From Pseudomonadota bacterium (GTDB lineage Bacteria > Pseudomonadota > Gammaproteobacteria > Burkholderiales > Ferrovaceae), in assembly GCA_021828575.1 (NCBI GenBank), contig JAJZEL010000244.1, positions 1 through 5,992 on the forward strand: 5,992 bases of DNA, read 5' to 3'. Shown one piece after another: positions 1 through 5,347 of the stretch. Each line of letters starts with the position of its first letter. Positions within the stretch are counted from its first letter, which is position 1. Under the pieces are notes generated by a model. It saw only the letters and a list, made by a program, of their open reading frames with translations. It searched no databases and was not told the DNA's origin. The translations under genes were made by a program, and so were the position numbers.

Positions 1-75
1 TCCAGGATTTTGATGATGATAAAAGGCCGTGCGAGAAACTGCTGCTCCAGCTCCCCACACGGCAAACCTTGACGC
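1..75 (-). other. Region after traA, probable start of a gene running off the window
   Basis: No complete gene fits in these 75 bases. On the minus strand, AAGG is followed after 6 nt by GTG, giving VWGAGAAVSRTAFYHHQNPG to the edge. A TTG three bases earlier is in another frame (LPCGELEQQFLARPFIIIKI). Neither start of translation resembles TraC or DsbC clearly enough to name. The sequence to the left is needed to decide. Confidence 0.25.
21..62 (-). terminator. Possible weak terminator or attenuator after traA
   Basis: On the minus strand, CCGTG (62-58) and CACGG (31-27) can pair. A smaller GCTG/CAGC stem forms within the loop, and CCTTTT follows (26-21). The stem is short and the loop large, so this is a weak candidate. 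A partial stop after an abundant pilin message would make sense, but the same DNA could instead be the beginning of the next gene; two frames are open to the left edge. Confidence 0.22.
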
Positions 76-447
76 TTAGATGGCCTTGCCTGCCGTCATG
101 GGTGCGGCGGCCGGGTGGGTCGCTGTGGCCACTATTGCCGGGCGCGTTGCCGTGGCCATCTGGGTGATCACCGTTGGGCCGAGCACAGCAACGGCGATGA
201 TGCCGATGGTCAACGACAGGAAGGCAAAGCCCTTGCCGTGGGCTGCTTGCCAGATGCCCCAGACCACGACCAGCAAGGCTCCGGCCTCGACGAAGGAAGA
301 GGCGAGCAAGCTCTTTTCCCAGGTGACAAATGCGTCCCATACCGAGGTGGACAGTGCCGTGCCCCCGTTCAATGCGCCGACGGTGGCCAGAAGCAAGGCA
401 GCTCCGGCAATCAAACCCAGGGTTCCAAAAAGATTTTCCTTTTTCAT
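76..447 (-). CDS. traA: TraA-like conjugative pilin precursor
   Basis: A 123-residue, very hydrophobic protein placed where traA lies in SXT-type traL-E-K-B-V-A clusters. Seen: a hydrophobic N-terminal segment (about 8-26) that may be a leader, a polar stretch (30-50), then two hydrophobic helices (52-69 and 74-96) joined by a short basic loop HGKG. Two hydrophobic helices around a small basic loop is the F pilin plan. The exact cleavage site is unclear (perhaps after A25 or A31). Unlike F pilin, which stops right after the second helix, this protein continues for about 27 residues in an Ala/Thr/Pro-rich tail with an ATATRPA...ATATHPA repeat. ATG at 447 has GGAG (458-455) 7 nt upstream, within 12 nt of the traV stop. 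If correct, the mature protein is the pilus subunit stored in the inner membrane. The call rests on layout and position, since pilins are poorly conserved. Confidence 0.68.
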   Translation of the reverse strand: MKKENLFGTLGLIAGAALLLATVGALNGGTALSTSVWDAFVTWEKSLLASSFVEAGALLVVVWGIWQAAHGKGFAFLSLTIGIIAVAVLGPTVITQMATATRPAIVATATHPAAAPMTAGKAI

Positions 448-459
448 ATTGCGGCTCCG

Positions 460-1098
460 TTATTGCGGTAAGTTGGCATCATTTTGACCAGATGACGCTG
501 AAACTGGATCGGACGACGGTGTACTGGTCGGTTGCACAACGCTGCTGACCGTCGATGGGATCTGAGGCTGGGTCTTTGAACTGGCGGCTGATGGATAGTG
601 CGGGTACACAGTGTGCTCGGCGGAATCTGACCCGCCGGCGGGGAAACCGCTCCAATGCGTGGGTTGAATTTCCTTGTAAACCACCATGTCGCCGACCAAC
701 ATGTCGTTCTCATCCACATGGCGCTTGATCCATACGCGCTGTACCACGGGTCCGTCCCGTACAGGAGCGCCATCCATGGGAGCCGGTCGTGCCATGCCTG
801 GCAGTGCCTGTGTCGGATTGCTGGATGTGGCGACCGAAGAAGTTTTGTTCTTGCGGGCCGCTTCGATCCCCTGCAGCTTGTCCAGCTCGCTCATCTTGAC
901 CGTTTCGTCATAGCGCGTTTTTGGCAAGCTCGAGTCTGTGGATGACTCCGCTCCTCGGAACGAGTGGCAGTAGGGTGAATTGGCATTTTCTTTGCGGTTG
1001 CAGTCGTAATGTTCCGAACCCTGTGGCAAGAACATGCTTGAGCATGCAGACAGCACCAATGCCGATACGCTGATACTTACGATCTTAGCTCTCATCAT
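460..1098 (-). CDS. traV: TraV, F-type outer-membrane lipoprotein (VirB7-like)
   Basis: A 212-residue lipoprotein. The N-terminus MMRAKIVSISVSALVLSAC has an ideal lipobox (LSAC, lipidated Cys19). The following Ser fits sorting to the outer membrane. Two more cysteines in YDCNRKENANSPYC (33 and 44) reproduce the Cys pair typical of TraV. The central motif QRVWIKRHVDENDMLVGDMVVYKEI (in part, 120-144) matches the conserved region in which a VW strand is followed by 'vDe...l..g..vy..i'. After about residue 160 the protein becomes a Ser/Thr/Pro/Gln-rich tail to the end. In F, TraV anchors TraK and, through it, TraB at the outer membrane. The start forms an ATGA overlap with traB; a second ATG three bases later has better ribosome-site spacing. 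The TAA stop is 12 nt before the traA start. F TraV is about 171 residues, so the extra length here is mostly tail. Confidence 0.93.
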   Translation of the reverse strand: MMRAKIVSISVSALVLSACSSMFLPQGSEHYDCNRKENANSPYCHSFRGAESSTDSSLPKTRYDETVKMSELDKLQGIEAARKNKTSSVATSSNPTQALPGMARPAPMDGAPVRDGPVVQRVWIKRHVDENDMLVGDMVVYKEIQPTHWSGFPAGGSDSAEHTVYPHYPSAASSKTQPQIPSTVSSVVQPTSTPSSDPVSASSGQNDANLPQ

Positions 1099-2384
1099 TC
1101 AGCTCCTTCGGCAACGTGTTTGTGAAGACGAACCGACTGCTTTAGGATCCAGGTGACCCGCGTGGTGGAGTCAACTTCACAGACCGGGAAGATTTCGTTG
1201 GCATAGTCCAGGTAAAATTTGGCCAACATTTGAGCGGCATTGCTGACACCTTGGCCAACCGCTGTTTGGCCGATATAGCCCATTGATGGCATCTGATATG
1301 ATTGCGTGCCTCCTACGGCAGCAGTGTTGTAGGCTGGGACAGCCATGGGGGTCAGGGCCTGGCCGAGGCCGCTGGCCACCCCAGCCAACGCGGCCTGCAT
1401 CAGGACCGTGCCTTGTTTGCTGACCACTTTGCAGGCAATACCCAAGGTGCCATCGGCATCGAGCGCATATGCCTTGACTTGGGATTCCCAGACCTCCCCA
1501 TCCGGGGCAATGCAACTGAGCGTTTCGGCTGTTGCATAGGCGCGGCTGGCCGACAGTACGGCGACCGCCGAGCCCCCCAGAAAGCAATTGCCAAGATCCG
1601 CTAATTTCCAGCCATTGGGCAGGATGGCATTGCCCTTGATTCGGGTCACAAACGGTGCGCCGATGCTGTTGGCCGAGTTGACACCGCCAACCAAGCCAGG
1701 GGTTGTGCCTGCTTGGCGCGCATTCACCCCGGACAGCATGATGGCATCCAGCCCTGAGTTGACCGGCAGAATCGGACTGTACTCATGACTGGTTTTTTGC
1801 GGCGTGGTCACTTGGGCATCCAGCACAACGATCTGTGGCGGCATCGGCCCCTTGGGGGCTGAAGAGAGCTTTCCGCTGGGAAATATCTCATCGGTTTTGC
1901 TGGAGGGCTGATCGAAGCTCACTGGAGGAATGCTCGTCGTCGATGCAGTGGAATCAGGCATCTTGTTAGGTGGAGGTAACGCGCTGTTCAGATCCACCGA
2001 TGGGCTGGTGGCTGCACCCTGGCCTTGCACAGGGGCCGTGCTTGTGAAGGAGTTTTTTGCGAGTGATTCACCAGCAGGCTGATGCTCGATTTTATCCAAC
2101 CGATCATTGAGTTCATTGACCTTAAACAGCAGGTCCTCGATGCCCTGATTACGGTCTGTCTTGGGAATCACTGAGCCCATGCTCATATCGGATGCGTTGG
2201 AGGAGGCCGACTCGGATGGAGGCAGAGTCTGCCCAACAACGGCAGCATTGCTGCTGACGGGCTTCGGGGACTTTGATCCAAAGAGGATTAAACCACCGCC
2301 TATCACCAGTACGCCGATAATCAGGTACTTGGCTGTGGGGTTGGTATCGTTCCAATCTTCTTTGAACTTCTCCAGAAATTTCAT
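1095..2384 (-). CDS. traB: TraB, F-type inner-membrane core protein (VirB10-like)
   Basis: A 429-residue bitopic protein. There is a 20-residue cytoplasmic lead, a membrane segment (about 20-35, YLIIGVLVIGGGLILF), then a short coiled-coil candidate (82-101, IEDLLFKVNELNDRLDKIEH). A long Ser/Pro/Gln-rich periplasmic linker runs to about 200. The VirB10-like beta domain runs from about 204 to 420: ILPVNSGLDAIMLSGVNA, GAPFVTRIKGNAILPNGWK, CIAPDGEVWESQVKAYALDADGTLGI (in part), and an Ala/Gly-rich segment (329-345). It ends YLDYANEIFPVCEVDSTTRVTWILK. Cysteines at 267, 291, 318 and 402 could pair. TraB spans from the inner membrane to the outer-membrane complex and contacts TraK and TraV. The ATG at 2384 overlaps the traK stop and has AAGGGAG 7 nt upstream. 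No traP gene separates traB from traV, unlike F. Confidence 0.95.
   Translation of the reverse strand: MKFLEKFKEDWNDTNPTAKYLIIGVLVIGGGLILFGSKSPKPVSSNAAVVGQTLPPSESASSNASDMSMGSVIPKTDRNQGIEDLLFKVNELNDRLDKIEHQPAGESLAKNSFTSTAPVQGQGAATSPSVDLNSALPPPNKMPDSTASTTSIPPVSFDQPSSKTDEIFPSGKLSSAPKGPMPPQIVVLDAQVTTPQKTSHEYSPILPVNSGLDAIMLSGVNARQAGTTPGLVGGVNSANSIGAPFVTRIKGNAILPNGWKLADLGNCFLGGSAVAVLSASRAYATAETLSCIAPDGEVWESQVKAYALDADGTLGIACKVVSKQGTVLMQAALAGVASGLGQALTPMAVPAYNTAAVGGTQSYQMPSMGYIGQTAVGQGVSNAAQMLAKFYLDYANEIFPVCEVDSTTRVTWILKQSVRLHKHVAEGAE
1103..1108 (-). promoter_or_regulatory. Shine-Dalgarno AAGGAG before tandem traV start codons
   Basis: AAGGAG on the minus strand inside the end of traB is 4 nt from the ATG at 1098 and 7 nt from the ATG at 1095. 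The two starts are adjacent and in frame. Spacing favours the second, while the first gives the ATGA overlap with traB. The difference is a single Met and does not affect the mature lipoprotein. Confidence 0.65.
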
Positions 2385-3319
2385 GGCTTGGCTCCCTTGT
2401 CCTTGGCGGCCAGGATCTCCAGCTCCGTGCTTTGACCGGGCTGTAACAAGGGCGATGGGTAGATAGAGACCGCAAGAACCTTCAGGCCGTCAAATTCCTG
2501 TTCATGCAACCTGGCAATAGTCTTTCCAGGGTTTTCGACCCGGTAGACGTAGAGATCATCGTGCAGGCCGGTATAGCGGCGAAGGGGCGTAATGATCAAG
2601 CCATCTTTGGCAATGGGGGGAAGATTCAAACTTTCACGAGTCATCCCCGAGGGGGTGCCTTTTAGGGCCACGGATGCCATGAGGCCCTGAATGCGGGTGA
2701 CATACTGACTGCTGGATGAGGCGGCAGAGGCCTGAGCCAGGCTGGACGATGCGACATCATCGGTCACGATGATTGTTTGCGATGGGATGTTTTTGGGGAC
2801 CAGTTCCAGACTTAACGACTCGCTACCACCTCCTGGGGGTTCGATGAACATCTGCGAGGGATGAGGATTTGTTCCTATCCAGGTTACGTAGACATTGCTA
2901 CTGACCGGGCGCTTATTGACCTGGATCGAGGCCTTGTCCTCGATGATGGCCGGATTGGAAAACGGCAGCTTGATCAGGTTGGGCTGGCCCACAGAAATGT
3001 AGACGGTCTGTGATCCAAGATCCTTCCAATCAATGTATCTGACATCGGTGAAGTCGATGGCTTTGCGGTTCTCGCCCTGGATACGCATCACCCCCGGCAG
3101 GTCAATGGCTGGGGCTGGAGAGTTCGCAACAGCAGTTCCAGAATCCACCTTCAAGGGGTCACGATGTTCGGCTTTGACCGACGAGACCTTCTTCCTGGGA
3201 TGGTATGCATGAGCCCTGTGATGGGGACGCACGTAGGCCGGTGGGCAGCTGGAGGAGTCTGCCCATGCCTGAGCGGTCATTATCATGCCAACAATGGCCA
3301 AGAGCTTAGTGCAGTTCAT
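2381..3319 (-). CDS. traK: TraK, F-type secretin-like core protein (VirB9-like)
   Basis: A 312-residue periplasmic protein with a Sec signal peptide (MNCTKLLAIVGMIMTAQAWA, cleavage before DSS). Residues 31-44 form a His/Arg/Lys-rich patch (RPHHRAHAYHPRKK), then a spacer to about 70 that F TraK (about 242 residues) lacks. The conserved part begins near VMRIQGENRKAIDF, with YISVGQPNLIKLPFSNPAII (107-126) as the secretin-N-like domain. After a Ser/Ala linker (191-204) comes a C-terminal domain ending FDGLKVLAVSIYPSPLLQPGQSTELEIL. That ending is the conserved 'vlAv.iyp...L.pGq.te' signature of TraK. In F, TraK interacts with lipoprotein TraV and inner-membrane TraB to make the envelope-spanning core channel. 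All three genes are adjacent here. Both ends form ATGA overlaps, with traE upstream and traB downstream. Confidence 0.92.
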   Translation of the reverse strand: MNCTKLLAIVGMIMTAQAWADSSSCPPAYVRPHHRAHAYHPRKKVSSVKAEHRDPLKVDSGTAVANSPAPAIDLPGVMRIQGENRKAIDFTDVRYIDWKDLGSQTVYISVGQPNLIKLPFSNPAIIEDKASIQVNKRPVSSNVYVTWIGTNPHPSQMFIEPPGGGSESLSLELVPKNIPSQTIIVTDDVASSSLAQASAASSSSQYVTRIQGLMASVALKGTPSGMTRESLNLPPIAKDGLIITPLRRYTGLHDDLYVYRVENPGKTIARLHEQEFDGLKVLAVSIYPSPLLQPGQSTELEILAAKDKGAKP

Positions 3320-3918
3320 GACTTGTGATCCTTCAGCCAGCTGCTGGTGTGAGGTTTATCTCCGGGATAGGCAGATACGGAGTCGATCACCAGGCGATAG
3401 TTTTCAATGTGCGTTTTGTATTCGTACACATAGGGTTCAGCGGTATCTTTGGCGGCATTCACCGTATGCACATCACAAATCACGAAATGACGGTCCAACG
3501 CAGGGTCATAGAGGTACCCTGGGTTGCGTAACACCATGTAGTAGGAGCCCAGTTCATGCTGTTGAGCCAGGCGTGTCACACTGGCATCGATGTCGCGAAC
3601 AATCCGGGTGTACATGGCAGGGGCCAAAAAGGGGTAGATGAATTCCTTTTGGTACTGGGCATTCTCGGGGTTCACCTGCACGATGGCGGCGGTGACACTC
3701 CACAGGATGGCCCGCTGGGAACCCTTGTCCATCGCCGTCTTTTCCAGACGGCTCTCGGAAGGCATGCCCGGGGTGCGCTCAATGATGATGTCCGTCTGGG
3801 CGACAATCTTGAGCATGGCCAGGGCCAGAATGACAGTGGTGATGATCCAGCCTGTGGCCAGGAACTGCTTTTCCTTTTTCAGTTCGGCGACCGATTTTTC
3901 ACGATTACTCAGTTCCAT
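3316..3918 (-). CDS. traE: TraE, F-type pilus assembly protein (VirB5/VirB8-like position)
   Basis: A 200-residue protein with one N-terminal membrane anchor (about 20-40, LATGWIITTVILALAMLKIVA) and a periplasmic C-terminal domain, the TraE layout; F TraE has about 188 residues. The ATG at 3918 was preferred: it overlaps traL by 14 bp, and MELSNREKSVAELKKEKQF is the expected short cytoplasmic lead. An earlier ATG at 3963 would add 15 residues and overlap traL by 59 bp, with AAGGGA about 12 nt away; it cannot be fully excluded. TraE-like features are IIIERTPG after the anchor, the WSVTAAIVQVNPENA region, a tyrosine-rich YYMVLRNPGYLYDP segment and the final NYRLVIDSVSAYPG strand. In F-like systems TraE is an inner-membrane protein needed for pilus assembly. 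Its TGA overlaps the traK start (ATGA). Confidence 0.88.
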   Translation of the reverse strand: MELSNREKSVAELKKEKQFLATGWIITTVILALAMLKIVAQTDIIIERTPGMPSESRLEKTAMDKGSQRAILWSVTAAIVQVNPENAQYQKEFIYPFLAPAMYTRIVRDIDASVTRLAQQHELGSYYMVLRNPGYLYDPALDRHFVICDVHTVNAAKDTAEPYVYEYKTHIENYRLVIDSVSAYPGDKPHTSSWLKDHKS

Positions 3919-4294
3919 GCTGGGCACCTGCTGCTTGGCTGGCGTTCTCAAGTAACAGATCATTCATCTGCACAGATCCCTTGTTAATAATCTTGCCATC
4001 ACCAACAAAGACTGTTTGTTGTGCATCAAAGGCGCGTGAATAACCCAAGATCCCCCATTCAAACAGCCATTGCCGAAATTGCCCCGGCGTGGAATTGCTC
4101 TTCCAATCGACGTAAAAACGATTGACCTGATAGCCAGCAAATGGCAACACAATATAGCCCCAAAGGCCCCACCACCGGCCCATGATGAGGCCTGAGATAA
4201 AGGATGCTAAGAAGATCGCCGCATCTTGAAATTCGACGCCGGCGAAGGCTACGCCAGCTTTACCATGGCGAGGGATGCGCAGGTCATCTGTCAT
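3905..4294 (-). CDS. traL: TraL, F-type pilus assembly inner-membrane protein
   Basis: A 129-residue small membrane protein. The ATG at 4294 overlaps the upstream TGA (ATGA) and has GGGGA 7 nt upstream. A TTG at 4336 in frame would add 14 residues and has no support. The N-terminus (MTDDLRIPRHGKAGVAFAGV) matches the TraL lead-in, a basic/proline segment before the membrane part. It is followed by two close hydrophobic segments (about 23-38 and 43-55) with the pair WW between them. A basic, aromatic region follows (QVNRFYVDWK...QFRQWLFEWGILGYSRAF), comparable to the FRQW-type end of F TraL. F TraL has about 91 residues, so this copy has an extra tail of some 35-40 residues including TVFVGDGKIINKG. 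In F, TraL is required for pilus assembly and is thought to be a VirB3-like inner-membrane component. The gene overlaps traE by 14 bp. Confidence 0.85.
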   Translation of the reverse strand: MTDDLRIPRHGKAGVAFAGVEFQDAAIFLASFISGLIMGRWWGLWGYIVLPFAGYQVNRFYVDWKSNSTPGQFRQWLFEWGILGYSRAFDAQQTVFVGDGKIINKGSVQMNDLLLENASQAAGAQHGTE

Positions 4295-4773
4295 TTTGTT
4301 TTCCCCGTATTCCAGCAGACCAGGTGGTCTTTCCAATCCCGAGAGTCAGCAAACTCCACCTGCGGAACACAAGTCTGATCGCCCAAGATGACAACCTTGG
4401 CTTGAGGCGCGTGATGGACACAGTGAGCATGTCGCTTGCCGGTATGGCGGTGGTGTGCGTGATGCACTTGACCTTGATGCTCCTTGAGCAAGGCGATCCG
4501 TTGATCTTCACGGATTTGCCATAACGCGGCTTCGCGGTATGCGCTGTATAAGTCATAAGTTTGACGAGGGACTTTCCCGGCAGTGTACGCCGCCGCCCCC
4601 ACGGGGCGGTCATCGTGCAAGGGGGCTGAATATATATATTCAGCCGGGGTGTTGATCGTGGCAGCACCTGATGCGTAAGGATGCGAGTACATGTACTCGG
4701 CGTTGTCGCTGCCGGCATGTGAGCCGGAGCTGACGCAACATCCTACTGCCAGGCACAACAAGACATTCTTCAC
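4291..4773 (-). CDS. Exported His-rich protein of unknown function in the tra operon
   Basis: I do not recognise this 160-residue protein. It starts with GTG behind a good AAGGAG and has a probable Sec signal peptide (MKNVLLCLAVGCCVSSGSHA, cleavage before GSD). C12 within AVGC is a poor lipobox alternative. The mature part has a Tyr-rich region with two copies of AEYxYS (residues 25-30 and 44-49). A charged, probably helical stretch follows (about 76-98, YSAYREAALWQIREDQRIALLK), then a His cluster at 99-121 with ten His in 23 residues plus C118. The C-terminal part includes C135 and C153 (ILGDQTCVPQVEFADSRDWK). The His/Cys content suggests metal binding or a pH-sensitive surface, but that is inference. 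Its TGA overlaps the traL start (ATGA), so it is translated with the pilus genes and probably acts in the periplasm with them. Coding potential is well supported by signal peptide, ribosome site and overlap; function is open. Confidence 0.8.
   Translation of the reverse strand: MKNVLLCLAVGCCVSSGSHAGSDNAEYMYSHPYASGAATINTPAEYIYSAPLHDDRPVGAAAYTAGKVPRQTYDLYSAYREAALWQIREDQRIALLKEHQGQVHHAHHRHTGKRHAHCVHHAPQAKVVILGDQTCVPQVEFADSRDWKDHLVCWNTGKTK
4593..4609 (-). repeat. GC-only 7-bp hairpin inside the His-rich gene
   Basis: On the minus strand CCGCCCC and GGGGCGG flank a 3-nt GTG loop, which would make a very stable small RNA hairpin over the codons for DRPVGA. No T run follows, so it is not a standard terminator. 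It lies 14 nt downstream (in transcription) of the 22-bp palindrome. Confidence 0.6.
4624..4645. repeat. 22-bp perfect palindrome with an alternating AT core, encoding AEYIYSA
   Basis: A perfect 22-bp inverted repeat with GGCTGAA/TTCAGCC arms around an ATATATAT-type core. It covers the second AEYxYS copy of the His-rich gene. Compared with the palindrome at 4684-4699, the central 14 bp differ at four positions. These form two symmetric pairs (G-C to A-T and C-G to T-A), so symmetry is kept in both. In DNA it could extrude as a cruciform or bind a dimeric protein; in RNA it would form a stem of about 9 bp. Confidence 0.85.
4684..4699. repeat. 16-bp perfect palindrome encoding part of AEYMYSHP
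   Basis: CGAGTACATGTACTCG is its own reverse complement. It lies inside the His-rich gene over codons for the first AEYxYS motif (residues 25-30). Its centre is 57 bp (19 codons) from that of the second palindrome at 4624-4645, which encodes the second motif copy. Confidence 0.85.
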
Positions 4774-4782
4774 TGAGCATCA

Positions 4783-4788
4783 CTCCTT
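4783..4788 (-). promoter_or_regulatory. Shine-Dalgarno AAGGAG that fixes the GTG start of the His-rich gene
   Basis: AAGGAG on the minus strand lies 9 nt upstream of the GTG at 4773-4771. An ATG at 4780-4778 is only 2 nt from the site and is in another frame, giving a short basic peptide with no merit. The GTG is therefore the supported start. This is the only gene here preceded by its own free leader and a strong ribosome site. Confidence 0.7.
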
Positions 4789-4797
4789 GATGTGTCA

Positions 4798-4826
4798 ATC
4801 CTATCAAATGTAGAAATAAAAATCAA
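4798..4826 (-). promoter_or_regulatory. Candidate sigma70-like promoter in the trbC/His-rich gene gap
   Basis: The 67-nt gap (4774-4840) is distinctly AT-rich compared with the genes around it. On the minus strand it contains TTGATT (4826-4821) and TAGGAT (4803-4798) separated by 17 nt. Each hexamer matches the sigma70 consensus at 4 of 6 positions. A start about 7 nt downstream would give a leader of roughly 15-20 nt ending at the AAGGAG site. It could start transcription of the His-rich gene through traA separately from traU-trbC. This is a by-eye match in AT-rich DNA, so the call is weak. Confidence 0.3.
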
Positions 4827-4840
4827 CAAAACAGTCTATT

Positions 4841-5347
4841 TTAATAGCCTGATTTTGCAAAAATCTGGTAGAGGTATGCCGCCCGATTGCGGATGTCCGG
4901 ATAGGATGATTTTTGAGCGAACAGCTTGAGAGCTTCACCAAAGCCGATGTCCCCTGTGACCTTCGCAAAGTCTTGGGGACGTGTTCCTCCAGTCTTGGCT
5001 ATGACAACCGAAGGAACGGACACTATGCGGTACTGCTGAAATAACTGGGGATAGATCTGCCAGCTGGGGGGGCTGGCTCCACAGCACGCGGTGTTGATTT
5101 CACGGATCCGCTGCTGACTCTTTGACCAGCCGGCGTCACCCGAGGGAAAGCCGTTGATGACCATGACAGCATGCACCACCGAGGCTTGCTTGGCCAGAGC
5201 AATCAGCGTGGCATCGGGCATGTTTGTCGAGACAAACACATAACTTGACCAAGGGTGACGAATAGACTGGAACACAGTGTCTGTGTCAGCGAAAGAGGCG
5301 TGTGATTGTCCGCACAGGAGCATCACACCAGCAAGGAATCGCTTCAT
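4841..5347 (-). CDS. trbC: TrbC, F-type conjugal transfer periplasmic protein
   Basis: A 168-residue exported protein. The ATG at 5347 was chosen because it overlaps the traU stop (ATGA) and begins a clean Sec signal peptide, MKRFLAGVMLLCGQSHASFA, with cleavage predicted before DTD. The frame stays open back to a GTG at 5473, but that would bury the signal peptide 42 residues inside the protein. The mature part shows the F-type TrbC pattern: YVFVSTNMPDATLIALAKQA (residues 36-55), a VMVINGFPSG strand-turn (61-70), a C88-C89 pair, then QIYPQLFQQYRIVSVPSVVI (97-116). The last element is the thioredoxin-fold-like 'lF..y.i..VPtvV' signature. No CxxC redox motif is present. In F, TrbC acts in the periplasm in pilus assembly. 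The gene ends with TAA just before the only real intergenic gap, so it may close one translational unit. The Shine-Dalgarno is poor (a G run about 8 nt upstream), which fits coupling to traU. Confidence 0.93.
   Translation of the reverse strand: MKRFLAGVMLLCGQSHASFADTDTVFQSIRHPWSSYVFVSTNMPDATLIALAKQASVVHAVMVINGFPSGDAGWSKSQQRIREINTACCGASPPSWQIYPQLFQQYRIVSVPSVVIAKTGGTRPQDFAKVTGDIGFGEALKLFAQKSSYPDIRNRAAYLYQIFAKSGY

Noticed and set aside
80..487. 135-residue plus-strand reading frame opposite traA
   Set aside because: It is antisense to a well-supported pilin-like gene, has no clear ribosome site, and its composition mirrors the Ala/Val codons of the opposite strand.
1177..1587. 136-residue minus-strand frame inside traB
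   Set aside because: It lies in an alternate frame of the conserved VirB10-like domain and has no features of its own.
3556..3987. 143-residue plus-strand reading frame opposite traE
   Set aside because: It is antisense to TraE, which has clear family features; the His/Gly/Asp-rich product looks like a shadow translation.
3905..4336. Longer TraL from the TTG at 4336
   Set aside because: A rare start codon with no ribosome site; the ATG at 4294 has a good site and the ATGA overlap.
4284..4718. 144-residue minus-strand frame overlapping the His-rich gene
   Set aside because: It is out of frame with the gene that has the signal peptide, strong ribosome site and ATGA overlap; its product shows no signal or domain.
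4774..4840. Rho-independent terminator after trbC
   Set aside because: The gap has T runs on the transcribed strand but no convincing stem ahead of them.
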